64,000 nucleotides of DNA, taken from NCBI GenBank assembly GCA_963931605.1, contig OZ007031.1, forward strand, positions 1,178,001 through 1,242,000, written 5' to 3'. Both the position numbers and the translations under genes were made by a program. This document shows positions 54,234 through 62,125 of this stretch, piece after piece. The notes beneath the pieces were generated by a model. The model did no database searches and was not told where the DNA came from. It was given only the letters and a program-made list of their open reading frames with translations. This DNA is from CALUOB01 sp944322305. GTDB lineage: Bacteria > Actinomycetota > Coriobacteriia > Coriobacteriales > Coriobacteriaceae. How positions within the stretch are numbered: the first letter of the stretch is position 1; each line of letters begins with the position of its first letter.

Positions 54234-55010
54234 GCGGTCCTCCTTCATGCGAGATGGGGCGGCGTAGCGCGCTTGGGCAGCACCGGGGCAGCGACGCTGC
54301 GGCCGTGTTGCGCGGCGCGTTGTGCGGCGCACGGCGGTCGCGCACAGCCGTTGGCCGCAAGCCATTATAAAAGATGCGCGGCGATGGGTGCCGCAGCAAG
54401 ACCCGCGAGCCACGTTTGGACGCGAGAACGGCACACAGCGGTGGAACGCGGGTGCGCGGGGTGGCCGGCAGCAGTTAGTCGTGAAAATGACCTGCGGGCG
54501 CAAGCCCCGCGCTCCAGTTGGTCGCGAGAACCGCGCGCAACCCCCAACCAGTCGTAAAGCCATCCTCCATCCGCGCGGTTGGTCGCGAAAACAGCAAATA
54601 AGAGAAGGCCGACATGGCGGTTGGTCGCGGAAACGACATGCAGACGCAAGCCGCCCTTCAGTTAGCCGCGAGAACAGCAGGTAAGGCGAGAGACGCGCCC
54701 CAGTTGGTCGCGAGAACGACCGCTAACCCGATTCGCCACGTCCGGGCCACCTCAGTCGGTCGCGCAAACGACATGTAGCCCCTCGGTTAGCCGCAGAGTT
54801 GTCATCTAGCGTCGCGCTTGGTCGCGATTTCGTCATCCACAAAACAGTTAGCCGCTCTGACGACATCCAATTCCCGGAAATCCGGGAATTGCGTGCGCTT
54901 TGAACGACCAAACGGAAATTACATGCGATAACAGCGTTTAACCAAGAGCCTACCTGCAACAATCGCGGGCAACCGAAGCCTATATGTCGTTCTCGCGATT
55001 AACTGTGGAA
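54234..55010. repeat. Large non-coding region with ten or more degenerate GTTGGTCGCGAGAAC repeats
   Basis: Units related to GTTGGTCGCGAGAACGACAT start near 54474, 54517, 54578, 54620, 54661, 54703, 54755, 54786, 54817 and 54847; a partial one is near 54551. Spacing is 41-43 bp in the left half and about 31 bp in the right half. The variants alternate between GTTGGTCGCG and GTTAGCCGC. A last unit near 54985-55003 is in the opposite orientation (CGTTCTCGCGATTAACTG). At 54868-54891 there is a perfect 10-bp-arm hairpin, CAATTCCCGG/CCGGGAATTG. No frame is kept open across units. Confidence 0.8.
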
Positions 55011-55176
55011 TGTCGAAGGCGAGCGTGGCAGCCCCTCGCGAACAACATGACCGCCCTTTGCGGACAGCGGAAGCTTACATGCCATTCCTGCGGGCAAACG
55101 TGAGTCACCGAGCGGAACGCGATGGAGTGGGCGCCTTTGCCCCACGTCCCTCTTTCCCGCAGAGTAAACATATACG

Positions 55177-55201
55177 AAAAAAGCCCCATCGCTGGGGCTT
55201 T
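55177..55201 (-). terminator. Terminator of tRNA-Leu
   Basis: AAAGCCCCAGCG-type stem: AAGCCCC (55181-55187) pairs with GGGGCTT (55194-55200), followed on the minus strand by six T residues. It lies 10 bp past the tRNA. Confidence 0.88.
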
Positions 55202-55210
55202 CAGTTCAAA

Positions 55211-55298
55211 TGGTGCGGGCGAAAGGACTTGAACCTTCATGAGCGTAAAGCTCACATGGACCTGAACCATGCGCGTCTGCCAATTCCGCCACGCCCGC
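55211..55298 (-). tRNA. tRNA-Leu (anticodon CAG)
   Basis: The minus strand reads GCGGGCG at the 5' end (55292-55298) and CGCCCGC-ACCA at the 3' end (55211-55221). The D arm is GCGGAATTGGCAGACGC. The anticodon stem CATGG/CCATG holds loop TTCAGGT with anticodon CAG. A long variable arm (GAGC...GCTC) makes it class II, and the T arm contains GGTTCAAGTCC. The CCA end is encoded. CAG reads CUG, a major Leu codon in this GC-rich genome. A promoter (55310-55338) and a terminator flank it closely, so it is a single-gene transcript. Confidence 0.96.
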
Positions 55299-55637
55299 GT
55301 GCGAAGAGAATAGTACACTACCTTCTCGGCGCGGGCAAGAGACTTTTTTTGATTTTTCGTCGCGCCAACCCTTGCTCTCACGCTTCCCCCTCGCCACGTC
55401 GTAAACCCGCTGCCCAACGCCCCGCCCCTCGCCCGCCGCGCGAGCAAACGCAAAGCGCCCCACAGCCTACAACCGCCAACCACAACAACCGCGCAAACGT
55501 GGATTCTGAAAGCAGGTCGCATGGATTCGAGCTGCGACACTTGTTTAGAGAGGGTTCCGACGGGTATTTTCTATAGGCATTACCGCGAACGAGACGCGCC
55601 GCGCATCGGCGCTGAACCCAAACAGCTAGGGGGAGCA
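55299..55637. other. Gap holding the tRNA promoter
   Basis: Apart from the tRNA-Leu promoter, no feature was seen. A T-rich stretch (GACTTTTTTTGATTTTTCG) is at about 55341-55360. The right end carries the AGGGGGAGCA binding site of the next gene. Confidence 0.35.
55310..55338 (-). promoter_or_regulatory. Promoter of tRNA-Leu
   Basis: On the minus strand -35 TTGCCC (55333-55338) and -10 TACTAT (55310-55315) are separated by exactly 17 bp. The mature tRNA 5' end is 11 bp past the -10. Both hexamers are close to the housekeeping-sigma consensus. Confidence 0.8.
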
Positions 55638-56084
55638 ATGGCTGGCAACAACGAGCAGAAGCAACGTGAGAGGCAGCGCCGCCGCGAGGACGCGCAGCGC
55701 CGTGCCTATGAGTTTCTCCGCGGCCGCAACGGAGCCGACGAGCTTTCCAACGCGTTGATGATCCTCGCGCTGGTGCTGGCGCTGATTTCGGCCGTGACTG
55801 GCTGGGTCGTTCTGGCGCTTATCGCCTTGGCGGCGCTCGTGGTCTCGATGTGGCGCACGCTTTCGCGCAACATCCCCGCCCGCGCTCGCGAGCGCCAGCG
55901 CTACCGCGACCTCACGCGTCCCCTGCGTCAGCACATCAAGCTTGTTGAGATGCAGGTGAAGCACCGCGACAAGCGCTACTTTTTGTGCAAGAACTGCGGC
56001 ACGGTGCTTTCGGTTCCGCGCGGCAAGGGCAAGCTGCGCGTGACCTGCCCCAAGTGCCATACCAAGACGGTGCAGAACTCGTAA
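55638..56084 (+). CDS. Small membrane protein with C-terminal zinc ribbon
   Basis: A 148-residue protein, not assigned to a known function. It has a highly charged N-terminus (QKQRERQRRREDAQRRAYEF), two close membrane helices (ALMILALVLALISAVTGWVV and LALIALAALVVSMWRTL), a basic stretch with REROR-like composition, and a terminal zinc ribbon FLCKNCGTVLSVPRGKGKLR followed by VTCPKCHTKT. The ATG at 55638 follows AGGGGGAGCA. The ribbon should face the cytoplasm. It lies upstream of the kinase operon on the same strand, with 190 bp and a promoter between, so a functional tie is possible but unproven. Confidence 0.75.
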   Translation: MAGNNEQKQRERQRRREDAQRRAYEFLRGRNGADELSNALMILALVLALISAVTGWVVLALIALAALVVSMWRTLSRNIPARARERQRYRDLTRPLRQHIKLVEMQVKHRDKRYFLCKNCGTVLSVPRGKGKLRVTCPKCHTKTVQNS

Positions 56085-56204
56085 AGCCCCTGCGCGCGCA
56101 GCGAGCCTCCACGGCACACGCCACGGTGCTACACGCCACCGCGCTTCCTTAAGAAAACGTAAGATCCGGCCCCGCGCGCCCGCAGTCGCAAGGCTGTGGG
56201 CGCG

Positions 56205-56213
56205 TGCTACAAT
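56205..56213 (+). promoter_or_regulatory. Extended -10 promoter of the kinase operon
   Basis: TGCTACAAT is a good extended -10 (TGn plus TACAAT). A -35 was not convincing. It lies 57 bp upstream of the chosen kinase start and probably drives the whole kinase-FHA-FHA-PP2C-SEDS/PBP operon. Confidence 0.5.
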
Positions 56214-56270
56214 GAGGGCCGTTACAACACACGGCGAAACAGCAGCTCAAACGATGAAAGGTGCCGTGAC

Positions 56271-58652
56271 GTGCAGCCCTTCCGGCGCAAACAACCTACG
56301 GGCGGCAGCCCTTCTCAGCCGCGTTGGTCCACCGACGCGGCCATCACGCGTTCGGCCGCTCCCGGCGCCGCGTCGCGCAACCGTGCGCCCCAGGCAAGAA
56401 CAACCGCAAACGAGAAGAGCACGGTGCACCACCCCGCCGGGCACAACCCTGCTCGCCAGGTTGGTCACTCGCAGCACGCTGCGCCAACGGCGACAAGCGC
56501 GACAACCACGCAGCGCGTGCGCAACGCCACCCAACAGCGCTTTGCCGATCGCGCCGCAGGCGAGAAGAGCACGGCGTCCAAGTTTGCGCCCGCCCAGGAC
56601 CAGGCCGCGGAGGCTCGGCTCACCCCTACGCCCCAGCCGCATGCCGTTGCGCGTTCCGCGGCGCAACCGCAGTACACAGTAACATCCCCAGCGCGAACGG
56701 CGCAGCAACCCCAAGCGCAAGCGCAGTCGCAAGCCGCCGCAACGCGGCAGCCCTCCGCGCCACAGCACGCCCAGCCGCAGCCGCGCCTCCAAGGCGCCGC
56801 TACCCCCCAAGCGCACGCGGCCCAACCCCACCCCGCCGCGCCCAACGCGCCGGCGTACGACGACATGCCCCTTGACGCCACGGCCTCCATCTTCCGCCGC
56901 TACCTGCCGCTCAAAACCACGGGCCGCGGCGGCTTCGCCTCGGTGGAGAAGTGCCTGGACACGCGCCTCAAGCGCTACGTCGCCATCAAGCGCATCCCCC
57001 TGCATGCCGAGGACGGCACCCTGCGCCCCGACGACGTGAACGTTGCCCTGCGCGAGGCGCAGAACGCCTGCTCGCTCAACAGCCCCAACATCGTCACGGT
57101 GCACGACTTCCGCCCCGACCAGCGCTACGCCTACCTCATCATGGAGTACGTCGACGGCATGAGCCTCGCCGAGTTCCTGCGGCGCGTCGAGGGCTGCTCG
57201 CTCACCTACGACGAAACGGCCGCCCTGGCGGAAGCCCTGGTGAACGCCGTGAAAACCGCGCACGCCAAAAACGTTTTGCACCTGGACATCAAGCCGGCCA
57301 ACATCCTCATCGACCGGCAGGGCACCATCAAGCTCACCGACTTCGGCACCGCCGTGCTCGCCTCGGCCGCCGGCTGGGCCGACGCCAACGGCGGCACGGT
57401 GGGCTACATGCCGCCCGAGCAGATCACCGACGGGCTCGTGGACGCCCGCAGCGACCTGTTCTCGCTCGCCACGGTCATCTACGAGGCCCTGTGCGGCACG
57501 CGGCCCTTCGCCGCCCCCACGCCGCAAGGCTCGGTGCGCAAGATCAAAAAAGGCGTCACCCCGCCCTCGGAGCTCCTCCCCACCATGCCGGCCTCAAGCG
57601 AGGCGGCCTTGCTGCGGGCGCTCAGCGCCAACGCCGCCGACCGCCAAGCCAGCGTGGAGGAGTTTGCCGAGGAGTTCCTCCCCGCCATCGGCAACCCCGC
57701 GACCGGCCGCCGCAGCTTCGAGCACATGATCGCCGAGCTCACCGACGACGCCGAAGGCGGCGAGAAGCCCGCGGAGGAGCCGGCCCCCTCCTGGGAGTAC
57801 GACCCCGAGCTCGGCTACCTCGGGGCGCGCTGGCCCGTGTCCGAGCGCGTGGCACAGGGGCTCGTCGCCGCCGTGTCCTGCGGCGTCTCGGTAGCCGCCC
57901 TGGTGCCTGCCGCCAACATCCCGAACCCCGCGGCGGTTCCCGTGCTCGCGCTCGCGGTGGGCGCGGCCGCAGGCGTTGCCCCGCAGATAGGGTCGGCCCT
58001 CGTGTTCGGCGGCCTTATGCTGGCGCTTGCGTCCGCCGCGCCGCTGGCCACCACGCTCTCGGCCGGCGTCCTGGCCTTCGCCGCGCTCGCCAGCTGGTGG
58101 CTCACCTGGGGCCGCACCCAGCCGGCCGCCTCGGCGGTGGTTCTCGCCTGCGGCGCGGCCGCGCTCGTCACCGGCGAACCGCTGGCGGGGGCCGGCCCCC
58201 TGGCTGTCGCAGCCGGCTACTGGCTCTCCCCCGGCGCCGCCGCAGGCAGCGTGGGAGTGGGCCTCGCCTTCGCGCACCTGCTCGCAACGGCCGCCAGCGC
58301 CAACTTCGCGCCCGGCCCGGCGCTTCTCGCCCAAGCGTTTCTGCAGCCGCGGCTTCTGCTTGCCGGTGCGCTCTACACGGCGCTTGCCGCAGGCGTAAGC
58401 GCAGGCATCAGACGCGTGGCAAAACCCGTTCCCACCGCAGGCTCGCGGGTGCTTCTCGGCGCTATCTGCGTAAGTGCGGGAATTGTGGTTGTTTTGCTCA
58501 AGGCTCTTGCAAACCCTGTGGAAATTGCCGGAGCCCCCGGCGGCGGCACCCTCGCGGCCATGGGCGCGGCGGTGCTATCAACTATAATCGGTGGGATACT
58601 CATGTGTGCATTCGGAGAAGTGCCAAGAGCCACGGAAGGTGAGCGCCCGTGA
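56271..58652 (+). CDS. Membrane-bound Ser/Thr protein kinase with multi-helix C-terminus
   Basis: A 793-residue Hanks-type kinase. Residues 1-200 are Gln/Ala/Pro/Thr-rich and likely disordered. The kinase domain (about 208-475) has a Gly loop GRGGFASVEKC at 218, Lys240 (VAIKRI), catalytic loop HLDIKPANIL (His337, Asp339), DFGTAV (Asp357) and GTVGYMPPEQI in the activation segment. The arginine usual in HRD is Leu, so it is a non-RD-type active kinase. From about 525 to 785 there are roughly eight hydrophobic helices and no PASTA domains, unlike PknB. The GTG at 56271 follows AAAGGTGCCGTGAC. It is the first gene of an overlapping signalling and wall-synthesis operon. Confidence 0.9.
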   Translation: MQPFRRKQPTGGSPSQPRWSTDAAITRSAAPGAASRNRAPQARTTANEKSTVHHPAGHNPARQVGHSQHAAPTATSATTTQRVRNATQQRFADRAAGEKSTASKFAPAQDQAAEARLTPTPQPHAVARSAAQPQYTVTSPARTAQQPQAQAQSQAAATRQPSAPQHAQPQPRLQGAATPQAHAAQPHPAAPNAPAYDDMPLDATASIFRRYLPLKTTGRGGFASVEKCLDTRLKRYVAIKRIPLHAEDGTLRPDDVNVALREAQNACSLNSPNIVTVHDFRPDQRYAYLIMEYVDGMSLAEFLRRVEGCSLTYDETAALAEALVNAVKTAHAKNVLHLDIKPANILIDRQGTIKLTDFGTAVLASAAGWADANGGTVGYMPPEQITDGLVDARSDLFSLATVIYEALCGTRPFAAPTPQGSVRKIKKGVTPPSELLPTMPASSEAALLRALSANAADRQASVEEFAEEFLPAIGNPATGRRSFEHMIAELTDDAEGGEKPAEEPAPSWEYDPELGYLGARWPVSERVAQGLVAAVSCGVSVAALVPAANIPNPAAVPVLALAVGAAAGVAPQIGSALVFGGLMLALASAAPLATTLSAGVLAFAALASWWLTWGRTQPAASAVVLACGAAALVTGEPLAGAGPLAVAAGYWLSPGAAAGSVGVGLAFAHLLATAASANFAPGPALLAQAFLQPRLLLAGALYTALAAGVSAGIRRVAKPVPTAGSRVLLGAICVSAGIVVVLLKALANPVEIAGAPGGGTLAAMGAAVLSTIIGGILMCAFGEVPRATEGERP

Positions 58653-59560
58653 ACTTTCTCAATATATTCGAGGACCGCGTGGCAGGCGTGTTCGGTGCCA
58701 CGCGCGCGCCTTTCTCGTTTAAAAAGCTGGCAAAGCAGGCGGCCCACGAGATGGAGGACCAAACGCTCGTGGTAAACGGCGTGGACACCGCGCCGGCCCT
58801 GTACAGCATCCTCGTCTCCCCCGGCGACGACGTGATGCTCGCCCAGTACTACCCGCAGCTCACGAGCGAGATCTCCGAGCTCATCAAGGCCCAGGCCGAG
58901 AAGCGCAAGTACGCCTTCGTGGGCGAGCCGCTGGTGCGCTTCATGGTTGACCCGGCGCTCAAGCCCGGCAAGTTCTCGGTCTTTGCCGAGAACGTTGACG
59001 CCCCCACCCTGGGGCGCCTGTACGAGGAGGAGCGCGCCTACCTCTCCGGCTCGTCGCTCTCGCTCGCCGGCGGCCGCGGCACCGCCCGCGCCCCGCACCC
59101 CAACCGCCCGGTCATGCCCAGCCGCGACAGCCTGGACCCGCTCGCCGCCCCGCAGGAGGACCCCTTCCAGAGCGTGCCCCCCACCGTCTCGCGCGAGGCG
59201 CTGGCCGGCATGGGCGGCGCCGCCGCAACGGGCGGCATGCGCATGGGCACCGGCTCCCAGCCGCAGGTGCCCTCCATCCCGTTCGCCGAGCTCGTTGACG
59301 TGGTTTCCGGCGAGCACTACCAGCTCACCAGCCAGCGCGTCATCGTGGGCCGCGAGCGCGCCAGCGCCGACATCGTGCTGTCCGACCCCAACGTGAGCCG
59401 CCGCCACGCCGAGCTCACCTTCAGCGGCAGCGACTGGACCATCGAAGACCTCAACTCCACCAACGGCCTCATGGTCAACAACCGCCGCGTGACCCGCTGG
59501 CCGCTGCGCAACGGCGACCTCGTCACGTTCGGCCTCATGACCTTTGAGTTCAGGGGGTAA
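58649..59560 (+). CDS. fhaA: FhaA-like protein (DUF3662 plus FHA domain)
   Basis: A 303-residue cytoplasmic phosphothreonine reader. Residues 1-115 are the DUF3662 (FhaA N-terminal) domain: FLNIFEDRVAGVFGATRAPF, MEDQTLVVNGVDTAPALYSI and YAFVGEPLVRFMVDPALKPG. A Pro/Gly/Ala linker follows. The FHA domain lies at about 215-303: HYQLTSQRVIVGRERASADI, NVSRRHAELTF (SRRH phospho-binding), EDLNSTNGLMVNN (STNG). In mycobacteria FhaA binds phosphorylated MviN/FtsZ-associated proteins and PknB. The GTG start overlaps the kinase stop by 4 bp, and the next FHA gene begins one base after its stop. Confidence 0.93.
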   Translation: MNFLNIFEDRVAGVFGATRAPFSFKKLAKQAAHEMEDQTLVVNGVDTAPALYSILVSPGDDVMLAQYYPQLTSEISELIKAQAEKRKYAFVGEPLVRFMVDPALKPGKFSVFAENVDAPTLGRLYEEERAYLSGSSLSLAGGRGTARAPHPNRPVMPSRDSLDPLAAPQEDPFQSVPPTVSREALAGMGGAAATGGMRMGTGSQPQVPSIPFAELVDVVSGEHYQLTSQRVIVGRERASADIVLSDPNVSRRHAELTFSGSDWTIEDLNSTNGLMVNNRRVTRWPLRNGDLVTFGLMTFEFRG

Positions 59561-59561
59561 C

Positions 59562-59975
59562 ATGATCGACCTGGTGCTTTTCGTCGGCAGGATCGTACTG
59601 GTCGTCCTGCTCTACATCTTCCTGTTCGCCGTCATGAAAACCGGCGTGGGCCTGGTGCGCGGCCAGCGCCGCGACTCGGCCATCTGGACCATCGACGTCG
59701 ACAAGGGCCCGCGCGGCATCCGCGGCATCCACGTGGACATGCTCGGCCCCGTGATCGTGGGCCGCTCCCCCTCGTCCGACATCTGCATCAACGAGCCGTT
59801 CGTCTCGGCCAGCCACGCGCGCTTCTCGCTGCAGGGGCCCGCGCTGGTGGTCGAGGACCTCAACTCGCTTAACGGCACCATGGTCAACGGCCGCCCGCTC
59901 GCCGAGCCCGCCACCCTGCGCGAGGGCGACGAGGTGCAGATCGGCGACGTGGTCATGAAGGTGAACCGCCGATGA
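59562..59975 (+). CDS. fhaB: FhaB/FipA-like membrane FHA-domain protein
   Basis: A 137-residue protein with one N-terminal membrane helix (LFVGRIVLVVLLYIFLFAVM) and a C-terminal FHA domain: GPVIVGRSPSSDICINEPF, SASHARFSLQG (the SxxH phospho-binding pair) and EDLNSLNGTMVNGRPL. In mycobacteria the equivalent FhaB (FipA) helps assemble the divisome together with FtsZ and FtsQ. The ATG at 59562 follows CAGGGGGTAAC. The PP2C gene overlaps its end by 4 bp. With FhaA it gives two phosphothreonine readers beside one kinase/phosphatase pair. Confidence 0.93.
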   Translation: MIDLVLFVGRIVLVVLLYIFLFAVMKTGVGLVRGQRRDSAIWTIDVDKGPRGIRGIHVDMLGPVIVGRSPSSDICINEPFVSASHARFSLQGPALVVEDLNSLNGTMVNGRPLAEPATLREGDEVQIGDVVMKVNRR

Positions 59976-62125
59976 CCTGGTCTGACCGCGAGGATGCCCG
60001 CCCCCAGGGCGCGGCTGCGGCGGATCTCGGCGCTGAGGGCGCAGCTACCGCCCATCAGCCCAAAGCCGCCTCCTCCCCCCACGACACGGGGGCTTTCCTC
60101 GCTGCCGCCGAGGCCGAGAAGAGCGTCGGGGCAACCGCGCCCGCAAGCGCAGACGCCCCCGCCGCGTCCGGACGGGCGCTCGGCCTCCACAGCGCGCCGC
60201 AACACAGCCAGCTCCCCGACGCCCTCGGCGCGCGCCGCGCCGCCGACGAGGCGCACCACTCCGAAGACGCCCTCTTTGCCGCGCCGGCCGCCGTGAACGC
60301 CGCCGGCGACACCGGCGCCGAAGGGCCGATCGGGCTCCACGCCAAGGCAGCCAACGAGGCCGCCGCGGCCCCTGCCGCCGCAGCCCCCGCGCCCGAGACG
60401 GCCGCGCTCAAGCACGGCGACCCCGAGGACGCGCTCTTCTCGCCCGCCGGCAGCGCAGACGAGCTGCCTGCCGCCGCCGTAGCGGCGCAGGCCCGCCTGC
60501 AGGAGGCGCTGTTCTCCGGCACCGACCACGCCGCCGACGCCGACGGCGCCCTCTTTGAGCAGCACGAGGCGCACGCCCCGGCCGCCGAGGCGGCGAACAC
60601 GCCCGCAGCCGGCGCGCCCGCGCCGCTTCCCGGCCAGGAAACGCTCTTTGCCGCGGGCGACAGCGCACCCGCCCCGAGCCCCGCCCCGGCGCCGATCCAA
60701 GCCGCAACCCCCGACCCGTCCGCCGTGGCCGACCCCGACGCAGACGAGGACACCGCCCCCATCCCCGACGTCTCCTCGGTGGAGGACACCGCCGAGATCG
60801 ACGTGGAGGCCGTGGAGGCCAAGCTGAACGACCCCGGCTCGACGTTGAGCTTCGAGCCGCTGCCCGAGGAGCGCATCAACACCTCCTCCACCTACGACGC
60901 CGGCACCTCCACCAACCTCACCTGGGGCGCCCGCTCCGACGTGGGCTGCGTGCGCTCGCACAACGAGGACTCCTACCTGGTGCAGCCGCCGCTGTTCTGC
61001 GTGTCGGACGGCATGGGCGGCCACGCCGCCGGCGAGGTGGCCTCCTCCATCGCGGTGGAGACCATCGCCAAGACGGCCCCGGCCGCGGCCGACCCGGCGC
61101 TCTTGGGCGCCGCGGTGGAATCGGCCAACGCCGCGGTCATCGAGGCGGCGGCCAACGGGCGCGGCAAGCCCGGCATGGGCTGCACCGCCACCGTGGCCAT
61201 GATCGAGGGCCACACGCTCGCCATCGCGCACGTGGGCGACTCGCGCGCCTACCTGCTGCACGGCGGCATGCTCATCCGCATCACGCACGACCACTCCCTG
61301 GTCGAGGAGCTCGTGGACGCCGGCGAGATCACCGCCGACGAGGCCCGCGTGCACCCCAACCGCTCGGTCATCACCCGCGCGCTGGGCTCGGACCCGGCCA
61401 TGTACGCCGACCACTTCACCCTGAACATCGAGAAGGGCGACCGGCTGATCCTGTGCTCGGACGGCCTTTCGGGCATGATCCCCGACCGCGACATCGAGAG
61501 CATCGCCACCGAGTCCTCGTCCGCGCAGCTCGCGGCCGACAACCTGGTGGACGCCGCGCTCGCCGCCGGCGGCACCGACAACGTGACGGTGGTCGTGGTG
61601 GACGTGATGGACGACGGCCGCATGAAGGAGCTTCACCGCCGCCGGCGCCGCAACCTCATCATCGCCGGCGTGGCCGCGCTCGTGCTCGTGCTCGCCACCG
61701 TCGCCGCGCTTGCCATCTCGATCAGCAGCTCGGTGTACCTGGGCATCAAAGACGGCAACGTGGCCGTGTACCGCGGCATCCCCTCCACGCCCTTGGGCAT
61801 CGAGCTCCACTGGCTGGAAGACGAGACCTCCGTGGAGGTTGACCAGCTGCCCGAGGACACGCAGTCGCGCCTTGGGCAGGGCATCCCCCAAGGCAGCACG
61901 GAGGAGGCCGAGCGCACCGTAGCCAACTACCGCGACCAGATAGACAGCCAGCGCGCCCGCGAGGCGCTGACCGCCCAGAGTCTGCAGGAGCAGCACGACC
62001 CCGCTGCCGCCGACGAGGCTGACACCCAAGACGGCGCGGACGCCGAGAACAGCGCAGACGCAAGCGCAGGCGCCGACGCCGCAAGCACTGACCAGACACC
62101 GGAGAACACAGGAGGTGCCGCATAA
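59972..62125 (+). CDS. PP2C-type protein phosphatase with long N-terminal extension
   Basis: A 717-residue protein. Residues 1-300 are low-complexity Ala/Pro/Glu/Asp with recurrent ALFS- and LFAA-type words. The PP2C domain spans about 316-552: SDVGCVRSHNEDSYLVQPPL (metal ligand Asp), FCVSDGMGGHAAGEVASSIA (DGMGG), AIAHVGDSRAYLLHGG, ITHDHSLVEELVDAGEITAD, LCSDGLSG and AAGGTDNVTVVVVDV (GTDN). A membrane helix follows at about 561-582 (LIIAGVAALVLVLATVAALA), then a 130-residue extracellular tail. This is the PstP/Stp layout, reversing the kinase upstream, but the 300-residue prefix is unusual. The next gene's ATG shares one base with its stop. Confidence 0.92.
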   Translation: MTWSDREDARPQGAAAADLGAEGAATAHQPKAASSPHDTGAFLAAAEAEKSVGATAPASADAPAASGRALGLHSAPQHSQLPDALGARRAADEAHHSEDALFAAPAAVNAAGDTGAEGPIGLHAKAANEAAAAPAAAAPAPETAALKHGDPEDALFSPAGSADELPAAAVAAQARLQEALFSGTDHAADADGALFEQHEAHAPAAEAANTPAAGAPAPLPGQETLFAAGDSAPAPSPAPAPIQAATPDPSAVADPDADEDTAPIPDVSSVEDTAEIDVEAVEAKLNDPGSTLSFEPLPEERINTSSTYDAGTSTNLTWGARSDVGCVRSHNEDSYLVQPPLFCVSDGMGGHAAGEVASSIAVETIAKTAPAAADPALLGAAVESANAAVIEAAANGRGKPGMGCTATVAMIEGHTLAIAHVGDSRAYLLHGGMLIRITHDHSLVEELVDAGEITADEARVHPNRSVITRALGSDPAMYADHFTLNIEKGDRLILCSDGLSGMIPDRDIESIATESSSAQLAADNLVDAALAAGGTDNVTVVVVDVMDDGRMKELHRRRRRNLIIAGVAALVLVLATVAALAISISSSVYLGIKDGNVAVYRGIPSTPLGIELHWLEDETSVEVDQLPEDTQSRLGQGIPQGSTEEAERTVANYRDQIDSQRAREALTAQSLQEQHDPAAADEADTQDGADAENSADASAGADAASTDQTPENTGGAA

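Noticed and set aside
54322..54684. Peptide with repeated VGREN / VSATN-like words encoded by the array
   Set aside because: Unit spacing of 41-43 bp breaks the frame from unit to unit and there is no ribosome binding site; the similarity is at DNA level.
55211..55637. tRNA-Leu as an integration site for a mobile element
   Set aside because: No integrase gene and no repeated tRNA 3' end were found in the surrounding sequence.
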